From Pelodera strongyloides (lineage: Eukaryota; Nematoda; Chromadorea; Rhabditida; Rhabditidae), in the NCBI GenBank assembly GCA_036852015.1, contig JAANDG010000120.1, positions 1-64,000 on the forward strand: a stretch of DNA of 64,000 nt, in the 5' to 3' direction. The notes under the pieces are model-generated. The model searched no databases, had not been told where the DNA came from, and worked only from the letters and a program-made list of their open reading frames with translations. A program made the position numbers and the translations under genes. Shown in pieces: positions 22,493-33,499 of the stretch. Each line of letters starts with the position of its first letter. Position 1 is the first letter of the stretch.

Positions 22493-23045
22493 TGAGAAGT
22501 TTAAAAGACAAAGCATCTGGAGGACGCGTGGAGCGTTCCAGCATGTTCTTCAGAAGCGAATCTATTCGAAACTCATTTGACGGTATTTTTGTGCAAACTG
22601 CGCACAAAATCGCACTGTTTCGACGGTCGAACATCAGCTTCACGCCTCGAAGAACATGCGACGTCAGAATTCTCCAGAATCGCGCGTCTTCGAAGCGCCA
22701 ACGAGAATTTGACCTTGACGCAGGTTAAGAAGGACCAACCGATAATTAATTTATGCAATCAAGCTCTTTAGCGCTTTAGTTTTTAAATAAATAATAATTT
22801 TTACGGGTGTTCCTTTACTTATGAAACAGTTGCAAAAACGACACTTTTGGTTCGAGCATTCCTTCTGGGGAGATTCTGAATATTTTTTCTGAATCTTTCT
22901 GTACAGGACCAGTTTTCCACGCTGAATCCAATGAGGTGACTCATTTAAAGCGTTTCGGTCATTTTTGGCTCAAAAACGAAATTTTTTGGGTGTTCTTATA
23001 CTTATGAAACGCACTGTATATGTGCTATTAATAATAAAAACAATA

Positions 23046-24620
23046 AAAAGTGAGGTGATTTGAGATGAATCTATCCCTTTAAATTTTAGTTCTCTACCAG
23101 TTATACTTTTGGTTTATTCTACTATTCTGTAGGCGACGTTCGTATGCTCGTTTTGCATGTCAATTTGGGTATGGGAATATGATCGTAGTCATAATCTGAC
23201 ATTGGAACTTGAGATATTCTAAAAGAGCCGTCTTTTAAAAGAGATCCAAACACTTAGCAAATCGACTTTGCTCCTTGACAAGGGCCCATGTGTTAAGTTT
23301 AAGTGCCTTACCGCACTCTTTTTATGCATGTATTGATACCAATGGAGCGAAAAAGGTTCGTTTTCGTGAGAAAATCAGCTCATAAAAACGAGTGTTAAGT
23401 ATGTTGGGAAACTAGTGTTTAAAAAAATTAAAATTAAGAAGGAACCAACCTCTAACTTTTTTTCACTTCGATGAATGATTACTCAGTACTTTTCTCCTCG
23501 TTTATACCAAATTACATTTATGCAAATTTCAAAAAGAAATGTCTGTGGTATTTTCCACAAGCGGTTACCTGTCGAAAATGATACACTTTTTTGAACATGC
23601 AAATTTTGGGCGAATATTTATACCCTATCGATTCCATATCCTAGCCGTCTAAAGACTGTGTAGGTTTTGGTTTCCTTATCTTACATTTTTGTTTCTTGTC
23701 GGCTGTTTAGGATCTCGGATTTCTCCCACATAGATACATAGATATTAGTGATTGCGTGTGTTTTGTTGTTTGCTGGGTTTTCCAATTACAGTCACTACTC
23801 AACTCAACCTGTTGATCCGAGTCCCACGTTGCATTCCACTGTCCTATGGGCTGATTCAATTAGATTCCGTTGTGCTCAGAAGACCGGTAACCCATATATC
23901 CCCTGGCAACGCCTCGCCAGGAATCGTGTACAATGGAATGCAACGTGGGACTCGCAGCCCTTTCAGGTAGTCACCTGGATTAGAACGAGCGGCGCGAAGA
24001 GAGACCCGAGAAGATCACAGACGAGCGAGACGCTTTACGGATCATGAAAAGTATACCGATTTGATCAATTTTTCGTTAGGGGGAAAGAAATCGCTTTTAC
24101 CTTACGCATTTTCTTAGAAGTTGTTCTTTCTTAGAGGTTGTTGCACTTTGTTAGAGGAAATACCATGTGCACTGGTTCTTGCAAACGACACCAGTCAATA
24201 GCCAATATCACAGAACCCTTGAACCGACTTCCCTATGACCCAATGAGAACAATAAGTTCGCTCTTTCTGTTAAATGTCCTTTACATAGACACCTCTATGT
24301 CGTTTTTCCTCGATTTACCATATTTGGTTTACCTCTTTTCCCCTTTCAGGTAGTCGCCTGGAGGCGAACGAGCAGCGCGAAGCGAGACCCGAGAAGATCA
24401 CCGACGCGCAGTGCGAGGAGCAATTGGTGTAATGAGAGTAAGAGTTAAGATTAGAATACTGAAAGTCGGATGATACTTCACTTGCTTGAATTGAACGCTC
24501 TAATCTCGGAATTGACTAGAGCTCGCGTGCTCATACTAGAGCTCGGGTGCGGAGCGCGCTTCGCACCCATTGTAGTTCATTTGCATCATTACTTGGGTGC
24601 TACGATGAATTTTGCACGTC
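23046..24620. repeat. Dispersed repeat family R2, including the empty site of the LINE at 28 kb
   Basis: Begins with a solo MITE end (TTTGAGATGAATCTATCCCT). Segment 23330-23620 is nearly identical to 27795-28025 joined to 29461-29545. Segments around 23650-23830 recur at 29920-30090 (ACTGTGTAGGTTTTGGTTTC) and in part at 31005-31080. AATGCAACGTGGGACTCGCAG at 23936 recurs at 30905. No gene supported. Confidence 0.65.
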
Positions 24621-24959
24621 GACTTTTTGTAGATTCTGAATGCTAAGGAAATCTCTCTTCTATACGCTTTATTTCAGCATTGAAATTCATTTGCATAGTT
24701 ACTTTGGCGCTACAAGAAAATTGCCTCAAACAGACGGACCGACGTTTTTACAGGCTTATTGGAGAAGACACCCTCCATACATCCCCCGTGCATCCGTACA
24801 TCTTTGTACACCCCTGTACATCCCGTCGGGAGGCCGTGCATCTTCGTGCACCCCCGTACATCCCGTCGCAATAATGTTTCAATTATAGGGAGGAGATTGA
24901 TACTCAAATAAGCGATCCACAAATTTCACGAAAACTGCATTCATCCTTTTCAGTTCTTA

Positions 24960-25480
24960 TTGGAATTAAGTTCTCTTATGTTGCGAAAACGCTCAATGTC
25001 TCTTTGACGCGAAATACCACCCGATTGGGGTTTTTCACCAAAAAAAGTTTGAAAAAAGTTGTAAACGAAAATAAACATCAAATACAAACAAATAAGTGCA
25101 TCTTGAATAAAAAGGTTCTCAAATTTTTTTGCGATTTTGTATGGGAAAATTCGCTTTACTCGATTGGCCGGTTCTTACACTAGTAGCGAGCTGGGAGGAT
25201 CCAGCTGTTCACAAATTAGCACAAACTCCATCCAAATGACGAAATATAGAATTTACTGGGGTTTGCAAGTATTCCAAAGACCGTGCGTTTTTCCTTGCAA
25301 GTATCAATTGGTAAAAACGTGAACAATTTACAGTAGTTTTCCAATTATTTTGATACAGCTTTCAAAATCCGCACTAAAGAAAATCCACCATTTTATAGGG
25401 CATTCGATTGTTAAAATTAATTTAAAAAAATGGTCCCGTGTAGTGCCAAGATACGGTAATTTTTTTAATACTTGCAAAGA
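24960..25480. repeat. Copy of the repeat also present at 57130-57530
   Basis: Shares TTTTGTATGGGAAAATTCGC, GATTGGCCGGTTCTTA, CCATCCAAATGACGAAATAT and a TTGTAAACGAAAATAAACA block with 57130-57530, where they occur in inverse orientation. The TGGTCCCGTG block at about 25432 links it to the 6.2-6.9 kb repeats. Confidence 0.65.
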
Positions 25481-25865
25481 AAATCAGCCATGCTTGTAAA
25501 CCACATACAAGTAAAGAATGGGTGTGGTTATGCTGTAACGCACTACTCATGTTTCCTTCGCCTTGTAATTTTCGACGAATTTTGATGGATACAGACCACA
25601 ATTTCGCTTTAATGTGTCGACTCGTTTTACGCTCCAATTGTCGGTTTCGAGATAGCCTGTTGCCCCACGTGGAAAGCAGCGAAAATTACCAGTCAATAAC
25701 CCTGTGTTTTAGTGATTGCTCAGTTGTAAGTAAAGTGCCTCAGAGAAAACATAAACCATTAAATATTCATACACAATTTAACTTAAAATCACTTTATTGC
25801 ATTTCAATTTAAATTAATAATTTGTTAAATTTAATTCTGTATACTATAATTTAATTAGGCTAAGT

Positions 25866-27602
25866 TTAATTTAATCCTCCTTCTTTCCCTTTTTCTTTTC
25901 CTCCTCCTTCTTTCCCTTTTTCTTTTCCTCCCTCTTCTTTTCTTCCTTCTTCTCTTCCTCCTTCTCCTTTTCCTCCTTCTTTTCTCCTTTCTTTCCCACT
26001 TTTTTTTTTTTTTTTTTCCTTCTTTTCCTTTTCTTCTCTTCCTTCTAAATGCATTTAAAAAGTTAGTAGGAAGAGAGGCACCAACACATAGTTCACTGAG
26101 ATCCGAGACAAAATGCGCGTCACAAAGAAATGGGGATCAAAATGCCGAATAGAAATGGGGCGCAAAATGCGCGCCGATCCGGTACGGGAAATACTTTGCA
26201 TGGTTAGGCGCGCAAGTGGTACTCCGCACCATTTCCGCACTGTTCGGCAACGTTTTTGAAAGCGCTCGGAGGATCCGTAAGTGCTATTCTTGTACTAATA
26301 TTATTTCCCCAAGTGGGTCTCAAATGTGTTGCGTGGCCGAGTGGTATAGGGCGCTGTTTAGAGAAAGTATCTCCCAAGAATGTAGGTTCGAACACCACAC
26401 GCTGGTTTCTTTTGCAGTTTATATTTCGCGCACCTTTTCGACAACGTTTTGGGGATATTTCGCAACAGTTTGGGGGAGTTTCCCGCACTAAAACGGGATA
26501 CAGAGACGGTGAAACGTCTTTTTCCGCAACTTTTTATTTTGCGGGAAACACCCCCAAACAATTGCCGCGCGCAACCTTTTAGTTTCGTTGTTCCTTGATT
26601 AGCAGTCTAATACTAAATTAGAGGAGAAACGGTTCTCTTTTTGGTTGCCCTAATGGTCAACGACCACCCGCTAAGTTGATTGAGGAACACTGCATACAAT
26701 ACTCACCATTCTTCACCTTTCTACGGCGGACCGCAGGAGTGCTGTCTCGCTTCCTCGCCTTCCCTTCCTTCTCCTTCTCCTTCTCCTTCTTCTCCTCCTT
26801 CTTTTCCTCCCTCTTTTCCTCCTTCTGCTCCTTCTTTTCCTCCTCTCTCTTTTCCTCCTTATTCATCTCCCGTCGGCCTGCACGAACAACCAAATTAAAA
26901 TACTACATGCGCGAGGAGAAGGACGCTGTCCCGCATCGAAAAAACGTTAGCGAAGCTTAACTTACCGACGAACCTCCGACGAAGTCCCCCATAGTCAGGG
27001 CCATCCAACTCCTCTTCCTCCAACCTCACCACCTCTTCCTCCTCTCCACCACTTTCCACCGGGCACGGTGCGGGCGGGGTGGGGGGAGACTCCGAAAAGG
27101 AGCCACAGCCGGTAACTAAATAGTGTTCACTAATAGAAAGATGAAAAACAGAGGCGCACCACGATCGCACACAATGTAAGACACACTGATTAAACTGTAG
27201 AGGACACATAACGATCGTTAGTTTGTTCTTTTTGTCAAGCGTGGATAATTCGAAGTCAAATGCGATCTCAATATCAAACCAAAAGCTCAAGTGCTTTCAG
27301 ATATGCTCATTTTTCACTCAAGAGCCCAATTCATACCGTATATGACAGACTAAGAAGAGACCGCAATTTTAACATGGAGGCTCGACTTTTCTACATAATG
27401 CATATTGAGTTGCTACCTCCAATTTCACAATCTTAAGTGACTTACTCGGCGTGTGGCCCCGCAGTCGTTCCCTCATGGAGGCGTTGGGAAGGTTGGGGGA
27501 CGGGTGGTAGTGGGGCGGCTGGTCCGGATCAAGGTTGGGCTCCGGTCTCTTGGGCACGTCCTTCTTACCCTTCTTTTTCTCTCCAACCTTTTTCGGGGCC
27601 AT
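25866..27602 (-). CDS. Four-exon gene for a 218-residue Lys/Glu-rich protein, complete
   Basis: Minus-strand exons: 27446-27602, 26966-27115, 26707-26877 and 25866-26044, with GT-AG borders and agreeing phases (1, 1, 1) from ATG to TAA. Residues 1-52 are basic and Pro-rich (MAPKKVGEKKKGKKDVPKRP, then HYHPSPNLPNASMRERL); about 53-102 are acidic (EEEEVVRLEEEELDGPDY); about 103-159 are alternating K/E (probable single charged helix) ending in RDSTPAVRRRKVK; the last 58 are K/E/G-rich. The whole chain is low complexity; function unknown, possibly nuclear. CATTTACAG lies two bases before the ATG, as for a trans-spliced leader or 5'-UTR intron. A run of 18 T on the plus strand near 26000 lies in exon 4 and risks length errors. 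Intron 3 holds a tRNA-like sequence and a dispersed repeat. Confidence 0.6.
26110..26300. repeat. Dispersed GC-rich repeat, inverse copy at 55090-55330
   Basis: GGCGCAAAATGCGCGCCGATC, GCACCATTTCCGCACTGTTC and CGCTCGGAGGATCCGTAA match, in inverse orientation, GATCGACGCGCATGTTGCGCC, GTGGTGCGGAAATG and CGGCAGATCCTCCGAGCTC at 55130-55260. No coding content; it lies in an intron here and upstream of the first Tudor exon there. Confidence 0.65.
26331..26403 (+). other. tRNA-like sequence (A and B boxes), probably a pseudogene
   Basis: A box TGGCCGAGTGG at 26334-26344, B box GGTTCGAACACC at 26385-26396, and an outer GCGTG/CACGC pairing. Spacing fits a Leu or Ser type. The T stem has two mismatches and no clean anticodon stem forms, so it is a pseudogene or SINE head rather than a working tRNA. 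Confidence 0.45.
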
Positions 27603-28025
27603 TTCTGTAAATGATGCAACATAGATTGGGCCAGCTAACTCACGTCGTCGTCTACAAGCCTTTTTATGAATAAAATGCGAGGAGATGAACGAGAGATAGG
27701 TGACTCGAACATGCGACCAGGACGAGAACGGAAAGAGACTGCGTAGGTTTCCCTTTCATTTACTTTAACTTTGAAGTGCCGCTTTGTTTGTCTTAGTGCA
27801 CTCTTTTTGTGCATGTATTGATACCAATGGTGCGAAAAAGGTTCTTTTCCGTGAGAAAATCAGCTCATAAAAACGAGTGTTAAGTATGTTGGGACACTAG
27901 TGTTTAAAAAAATTAAAATTAAGAAGGAACCAACCTCTAACTTTTTTTCACTTCGATGAATGATTACTCAGTACTTTTCTCCTCGTTTATACCAAATTAC
28001 ATTTATGCAAATTTCAAAAAGAAAT

Positions 28026-29460
28026 ACCTTACCTTGAATACCTTGAAGACCGTTATATCAGCTGTTGGCTCGCCAACAGCGCAGGTCGCAACTACGCCAT
28101 GAAGACCTGCATCTTGCGATGCGATTCCATGCACGTCCAAATGATTTCACCATCGGGTCTGCCCATCTCGTTGGCGGTCGCCCTTGAGGACGCTTGTAAT
28201 CGCGGGGACGCCATTCAGTGACCCGAGTGGTCCATCGATTGTCATTTCTACGAATGACATGACCAGCCCATCGATGTTTCGAGCTGTATATCCTATCAAT
28301 TATATCATCTACGCCGGACTTTTCTCGAAGTGTGACGTTTGACATACGATCACCGGAGGCGCGTGCCTACCATCTTACGCTCCATGGCTCTCTGGGTTGA
28401 CAAGTAAGGATTCTTCGTCTTTCTTTGTCGTGCACCAAGTTTCGGAAGCATAGGTCATTGCTGGCAGCACATGCGTGTTAAACACCTTGGCTTTCACTTC
28501 TTTTGACAGCTTCACATTGGTGAGTACATCTCGTAGCTTCCAGAAAGCCTTCCACCCAGACTGTTTACGCCGAGAGAGTTCAGCGGTGAGGCTGTTGCTG
28601 GGGTTAACCTCGCGTCCAAGGTAGACATACTTCCCGACCTTTTCGAGCGTGCTGTTGCCAATACGTATATCTGCACCGCCGTTTGGACAATGATCGTTAG
28701 CCATCCACTGTGTCTTGCCTGGGTGGGCTTCAAGACCGATTAGCGACGTTACTCGAATTAGTTCGTCTAGGTTTTTCTGCAGTGTACATGGGTCTTTGGC
28801 TATAAGAACCACATCGTCGGCAAACAGTAAGAACTGTAGTGTTTCGCCGTCAATGTCATAACCACCGGACATGTTGGCGTCTCTCAAAGCACATTCCAGA
28901 GAAGCAGAAAACAGAGTGGGTGAAATGACATCCCCTTGTTTGACTCCGCGCTCAACGGGCACCTTAACTGGTGTATGAAGGAGTTGGATGTCCGTGGCGC
29001 ACTGGTTATACAGCTCGTCTATCATAGACACGTAGCTTTCTGGCACTGCGTGGTGTTTCAGAGCATTGAGGACCGCCTGCTTCTCAACCGAATCGAACGC
29101 CTTTTTGAAGTCGACAAACAACATACAGAGGGGTATCTTGTACTCCCTAGACCGCTCGATAACTTGACACACAGTGTGAATGTGGTCAATAGTCGAGTAC
29201 CCGCCTCGAAAGCCTGCCTGCTCTCGTCTATTGCCTTCTTCCAGCCACTTGCTGATTCGGTTCAAGATGACGCGAGAAAACAACTTTGACAGCTGTGACA
29301 TCAACGCAATTGGACGATAGTTGTTTATGTCCTCTTTGCTTCCCTTCTTATGGATCAGGATGGTGTTACTACCTTTCCAGTTCTCAGGGACGATTTTCAT
29401 TGAGAGGATATTGTTGAACAACCTGCAAACCGCGGATAGAGCGGTCTTCGCCAAAACCAA
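28026..29460 (-). mobile_element. 5'-truncated RTE-like LINE with 11-bp target-site duplication
   Basis: Flanked by CAAAAAGAAAT at 28015-28025 and 29461-29471. The same repeat at 23530-23540 has a single copy with the flanks joined, which is the empty site. The element's 3' end (low coordinates) ends in GTATTCAAGGTAAGGT-type repeats. Confidence 0.9.
28058..29460 (-). pseudogene. Reverse transcriptase ORF, 5'-truncated, one frameshift
   Basis: The long frame (29460 down to 28375) gives INNYRPIALMSQLSKLFSR, REQAGFRGGYSTIDHIHTV, LFVDFKKAFDSV, VKQGDVISPTLFSASLE, LLFADDVVLIAK (catalytic Asp pair), YVYLGREVNPSNSL and TYASETWC. A frame change at about 28345-28390 leads to SSKHRWAGHVIRRNDNRWT and RPQGRPPTRWADPM. 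The endonuclease and the start of the RT are absent. The order and C-terminal block are typical of nematode RTE-like elements. It is the best-preserved RT in the window but not functional. Confidence 0.85.
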
Positions 29461-29471
29461 CAAAAAGAAAT

Positions 29472-31500
29472 GTCTGTGGTATTTTCCACAAGCGGTTACC
29501 TGTCGAAAATGATACACTTTTTTGAACATGCAAATTTTGGGCGAATTCGGGTAAAACAAGTTAAATCATTTTCTGGGTCTAAGAAGGTTGGTTTTTGTGT
29601 TCTATTTTGCTTTTCCTTTGAACGTATAATTACCTTTTGTCGTACTCCTTCTAAACAGTCATTGCACATTCAGATGTGTTACTCGAAGCTGATCTGCCTC
29701 GATGGAGAGTGAGTCGATGGTTCCTTGGGTTCATGTTTTAATATCAATCAATTCAGCATGTACCAACCGATGACAGCAGTCTACTTTCTAGGTTTCATTT
29801 GTGATGAAACTAGTCATCTTCCAATCACGTACACATGCTGTGGACACCAAACAGGCAAACCGTATTGTGGGATCGGGCACCGGACTGCAGTCAGCAGAAA
29901 GAAAACACTATAAGGACTGTGTAGGTTTTGGTTTCCTTACCTTACATTTCTGTTTCTTAATTTTCCTCTTGTCGGCTGTTTAGGGTCTCGGCTTTCTCCC
30001 TTAGGTGAGGGGGGAGACATAGATACTTATTAGTGATTGCGTGTGTTTGCAGTTTGCTGGGTTTTCCAACTACAGTCACTACTCAACTCAATCTGTTGTG
30101 CGGGCACGTGCCATCGAACGTATTATGGCAACCGCTATTAATGTTTGGAACCCCATGGAACTTCCATATTCGGTGACCCCCATATGGGTTCCATGAGCTC
30201 AGGATATAGCTCAGGTTCCATGAGCTCAGGATATTATGGTTAGTGATATTTCTGGGCGTGGGACGGTTGTAAATTCTGGACCAACGAGACAAAGGTGTAT
30301 AGGAGATATTAAGGGTATCCGTTCCGTATGACACCAAAAGATGAGGTATGGATAGTTCCTTCTACATTCCACCTGATTGCATCTGAAACTATTTCTCGAC
30401 GAAGCTTCTCAATTCCATATCCTAGCCGTCTACGAGCACTCGCATACTCATTATATCATTAAGGGAAGGACGAACTACTTCCCGACTCTCAGCAGGCTTA
30501 GCCAAACGTCAACGATAGTCAGTCGGCATACTATCGCAATGTTTACCCTAGTTTGTAAAGTATTGCATTTCAGTCGGAAGATAGAGCCACGTCAATGAGG
30601 GCTACGCCTACGGTTGAGCATGGATGCACACTCACTCAGGTAGACAGTTGCACATATTCATATCCGATCACTTTGTAGCTAAACGTCACCTATGTCTCTC
30701 AGCTGATCAGTTAAGTCCTTCGAATGGGTATTTGAAAGTGAACACCCCCAAACAGGGATTGAGTCCCGACAGGTTCTGTCCGCTGGATGGTAATTCGAAC
30801 AAGACAAGAGAGAGACAGTTGTATTGAAATCCTCACACTGATATGTCCATGTTGAACCCATTTTAGAACTGACCCTCATTGGAGAGACCGAATCGTGTAC
30901 AATGGAATGCAACGTGGGACTCGCAGCTGTCAAATCACCTTGACGCTGAAGTACAACAAGTCGTCGAGGTAATCAAGGTAAAAGGTAAGGTGTGTTCGTT
31001 GTTTGCTTGGTTTTCAAATTACAGTCACTACCCAGCTCAACCTGTTGATGCGGGCACATGTACTTTCAGTTCCATCGAACGTATTATGAACCGACCGGCC
31101 GAGAACCGACCGAGACCTTAGGCCGACTGGACCAGACGGACTTTTCTCAGAGAGGCTAACGCTATGGCGCATTGACTGTTGGAGTCCCCTGTGCACCGGA
31201 CATTGTGTAACGGAGCACACGTTGCTGTACACATACACGACAACAGCAGGGGGACACACCTTCATAACAGCACGAATGATGACATCTACAATCCTATGAA
31301 TTCCACCGGAAGAGGGACTCACATTCAATGGACGAACTATAAGGTATATACTTGGATGTTTCTGTTACTTTGCACTTTTACACATCTGGTGGTCAGTTGG
31401 ATAGACCACACATATGTCTGGACATTTAAGGGTAGGGATTCGGGGACGCTTTTACATATGTAGTTCGTGAAAGGTTTGCTGCATGTGGAGCTTGTTCTCA
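29472..31500. repeat. Continuation of repeat family R2 with local duplications
   Basis: 29472-29545 continues the copy interrupted by the LINE. 29900-30110 repeats 23650-23830. At 30180-30240 a GGTTCCATGAGCTCAGGATAT unit occurs twice in tandem. 30870-30990 holds a LINE-tail fragment (CACCTTGACGCTGAAGTAC, then GAGGTAATCAAGGTAAAAGG). 31005-31085 repeats part of 30050-30120. A spliced-exon-like piece (IAHSDVLLEADLPRW, 29661-29710) is noted but unsupported. Confidence 0.55.
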
Positions 31501-31812
31501 GGGGGGTTTCTAACAATAAGTTTATTAGGCACAACGGCGTAGATATGACATGCGGTACGAAGTTTTGCGAAAGTTACAGTATTTAGAGATACGGAGGGTG
31601 AATACCATGTACCATGTGAATACCATGCATCCACACTTGCGGTTTTGATGTGCGTTCAAGCTTCAAGCTACAAGAGTAGCCAGTGAATTCGACTGTAGGT
31701 TGGCGTTCTTTAAGTTTATTTTGTTAGTTTAATAACTCATTCTTACATAGTGTTCTCCTGCTCGGATTTTCAGGTCCCCGCATCTTTTCAGGTTCCTCCT
31801 TGCCACGTTCTG

Positions 31813-32336
31813 ATGAAAGGCATTTCTGTTGTGCTGTGTTTCTCAATTGCAGCCTCTGTTCACAATTCCGATGCGGATTTGTATGATTCTACAACACCAG
31901 ACCGCATGAGTCAGCCAAGGATACATGCTTTTCTTTTCAAGTTTATATTGGCCAAAAGAACCAATTTCACTCAAAGACAAAAACCAATTTCAGTCCATCG
32001 CACCAGTTCGACTGCAGACGCTTTGGGGACAGTCCCGCGAATACGATTTGAATCCACGGAGCGCCGTTCACCGATCATAACCATTTTATTTCTGCTTATA
32101 GTCTGCATTCTCGTACTGTTCTTACACATTATTTTACTTTTTGTCGACTGTCGCGCTTTTTTGTATGTATTTGCTTATGGTTAGGCGCCTATTGCCAAAT
32201 GTTGGCAACTTTTTTTGCTTTCAGGTATGGAGGGACATAATCCTCCGGAGCCTCGGTGGAACTGTTGATCCATTTGTACAATTCCGTGCCGGTCGAACAA
32301 TGAAGAGCAAACAACCCGGAACTTTTACCAACACTA
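31813..32336 (+). CDS. Unrecognised gene, 5' exons
   Basis: A frame from ATG 31813 starts MKGISVVLCFSIAASVHNS, which resembles a signal peptide, and stays open to TAG 32184, with a hydrophobic stretch SPIITILFLLIVCIL near residue 97. Exon 32225-32336 (acceptor TGCTTTCAG, donor GTAAGT) reads VWRDIILRSLGGTVDPFVQF then RAGRTMKSKQPGTFTNT and is the firmer part. A GTACTG donor after FLLIVCIL at about 32119 would join the two in phase, which I infer but cannot confirm. A single-pass secreted or membrane protein is possible. Confidence 0.35.
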
Positions 32337-32419
32337 GTAAGTATCTTTCTTTACTTTACCCCCGTAGAGCATTCGTAGATCCCTGGCTACCATAAAAACA
32401 ACTGCTTGTTTAAACACAG

Positions 32420-33105
32420 ATACGGCCGATCCAACACCAAAACCTGATAGTTTATGCGTAACAGTGCTAGAGAAGCCGTAATATGTCCTGATTGGTTATC
32501 GCTGCCTAACCAAATACTACTACAGTACGGACTACGCATTCGCTTCCTTCAATGTTCACATATCGAAGAATAGCCAAATTTTTATCAACAAAAGAGCAGT
32601 TGTTTCACAACGGTCCGTTCAGCAGCGTAAAATAGTGACCTCGTACTGTATATTTCACACGAATATGTGTTTAAGGATTCCTAGGCTCTCTCACTTTTTT
32701 TTTTGAGAACCACACAGCATGTGGAAATACTTCATCTTTCCAGTTCATATACAACAAAAGACTATTTAGGACCGGCATTCTGCCGAGAAGAAAACCCAGC
32801 ATTCGCTTTCAGGACCACTCTTATTTTTTGTACAGGACCACTCTTATTATATTTCTAAATGGAAACGGTGTCTAATATCATTACTTTGGTTCAAAATCAT
32901 TCGGAATCTTCACTTCACTGTTTGCACCTTTGTGCAAAATAATCATTTTTTATTATTTTTTGTCCAGTTTCCATCAGCAGCCTTGCTTGTCAATCGTGCA
33001 CAAACATTAGAAAAACAGATAAATATGAAAGATATATCTGAACAGGGAGAAGCAACCAGCGATATGTTGAAAACAGAAAACAGAACAGAAAAACAGATTT
33101 ATGAG
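32420..33105 (+). CDS. Unrecognised gene, further exons
   Basis: Candidate exons: 32420-32457 (phase fits after 32336, reading TADPTPKPDSLC); 32718 to about 32830 (HVEILHLSSSYTTKDYLGPA onward, acceptor ACCACACAG, no good donor); and 32968-33105 (acceptor TTTGTCCAG, donor GTGAGT, 46 codons in phase 0: FPSAALLVNRAQTLEKQINM then a charged Glu/Lys-rich segment ending EKQIYE). The last is strong and may form a coiled coil. It continues the gene of 31813-32336 and presumably goes on downstream, but no next exon was found before 41 kb. Confidence 0.4.
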
Positions 33106-33387
33106 GTGAGTTAGACCAATACTAATAGTAGCTCCCTGGGAGGACAGGGAGTGCTCCCTTCTTATTAGTGAAAACGGCCTGCTTGTTGGTGAATACGGTA
33201 ATACGGGCTATTTTGCACGAAGAATGAGGACAGCCCTTCTGAAAGACTTTGAATGAAGATAATGATATTGACACAAGTTACCTTTAGTGATATGACAAGA
33301 ATTCAAAAATTTAAAACTACAAAAAAAAGTTTCTGGAGGTAATACAACCTTGGGCGCAATAACCCCAAGCTAGAGAGTTATCCACAT

Positions 33388-33462
33388 GTGCGGTATAGCT
33401 GAGCGGTTGAAGGCGCTGGCTACATATGAGTGGTCAGGGTTCAATTCCACCCTTGTGCTTAT
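33388..33462 (+). other. tRNA-like sequence, probable SINE head
   Basis: A box TAGCTGAGCGG at 33396-33406 and B box GGTTCAATTCC at 33438-33448. The tail AGCGGTTGAAGGCGCTGG is shared in form with the minus-strand tRNA-like sequence at 52548-52630. T and acceptor stems are imperfect. Confidence 0.45.
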
Positions 33463-33499
33463 GTCTTATAAGGGCTTATTAGGGAATATATGTTATGTG

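Larger units (their letters stand above)
19404..23016. mobile_element. Tc1/mariner-type element with ~520-bp inverted repeats, disrupted by a LINE and a MITE
   Basis: Both ends read CAGTGCGTTTCATAAGTATA outward to inward and are flanked by TA, the Tc1/mariner target. Subtracting the inserted MITE, about 520 bp of the left end (to roughly 20160) matches the right end (22493-23016) in inverse orientation, with long identical stretches. A decayed minus-strand transposase remains at 20073-20537. The LINE at about 20636-22492 separates the halves; short internal inversions (20236-20282 against 20521-20572) show earlier rearrangement. Confidence 0.85.

Noticed and set aside
24770..24880. Repeated CCCGTACATC words as a regulatory array
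   Set aside because: Only a few imperfect units, no flanking gene and no other copy in the window.
26676..26960. Plus-strand Ser/Phe/Pro-rich frames at 26.7 kb
   Set aside because: They are the antisense of the K/E-rich exon on the minus strand, where splice sites and phases support the gene.
28936..29289. 117-codon plus-strand frame
   Set aside because: Antisense of the minus-strand reverse transcriptase.
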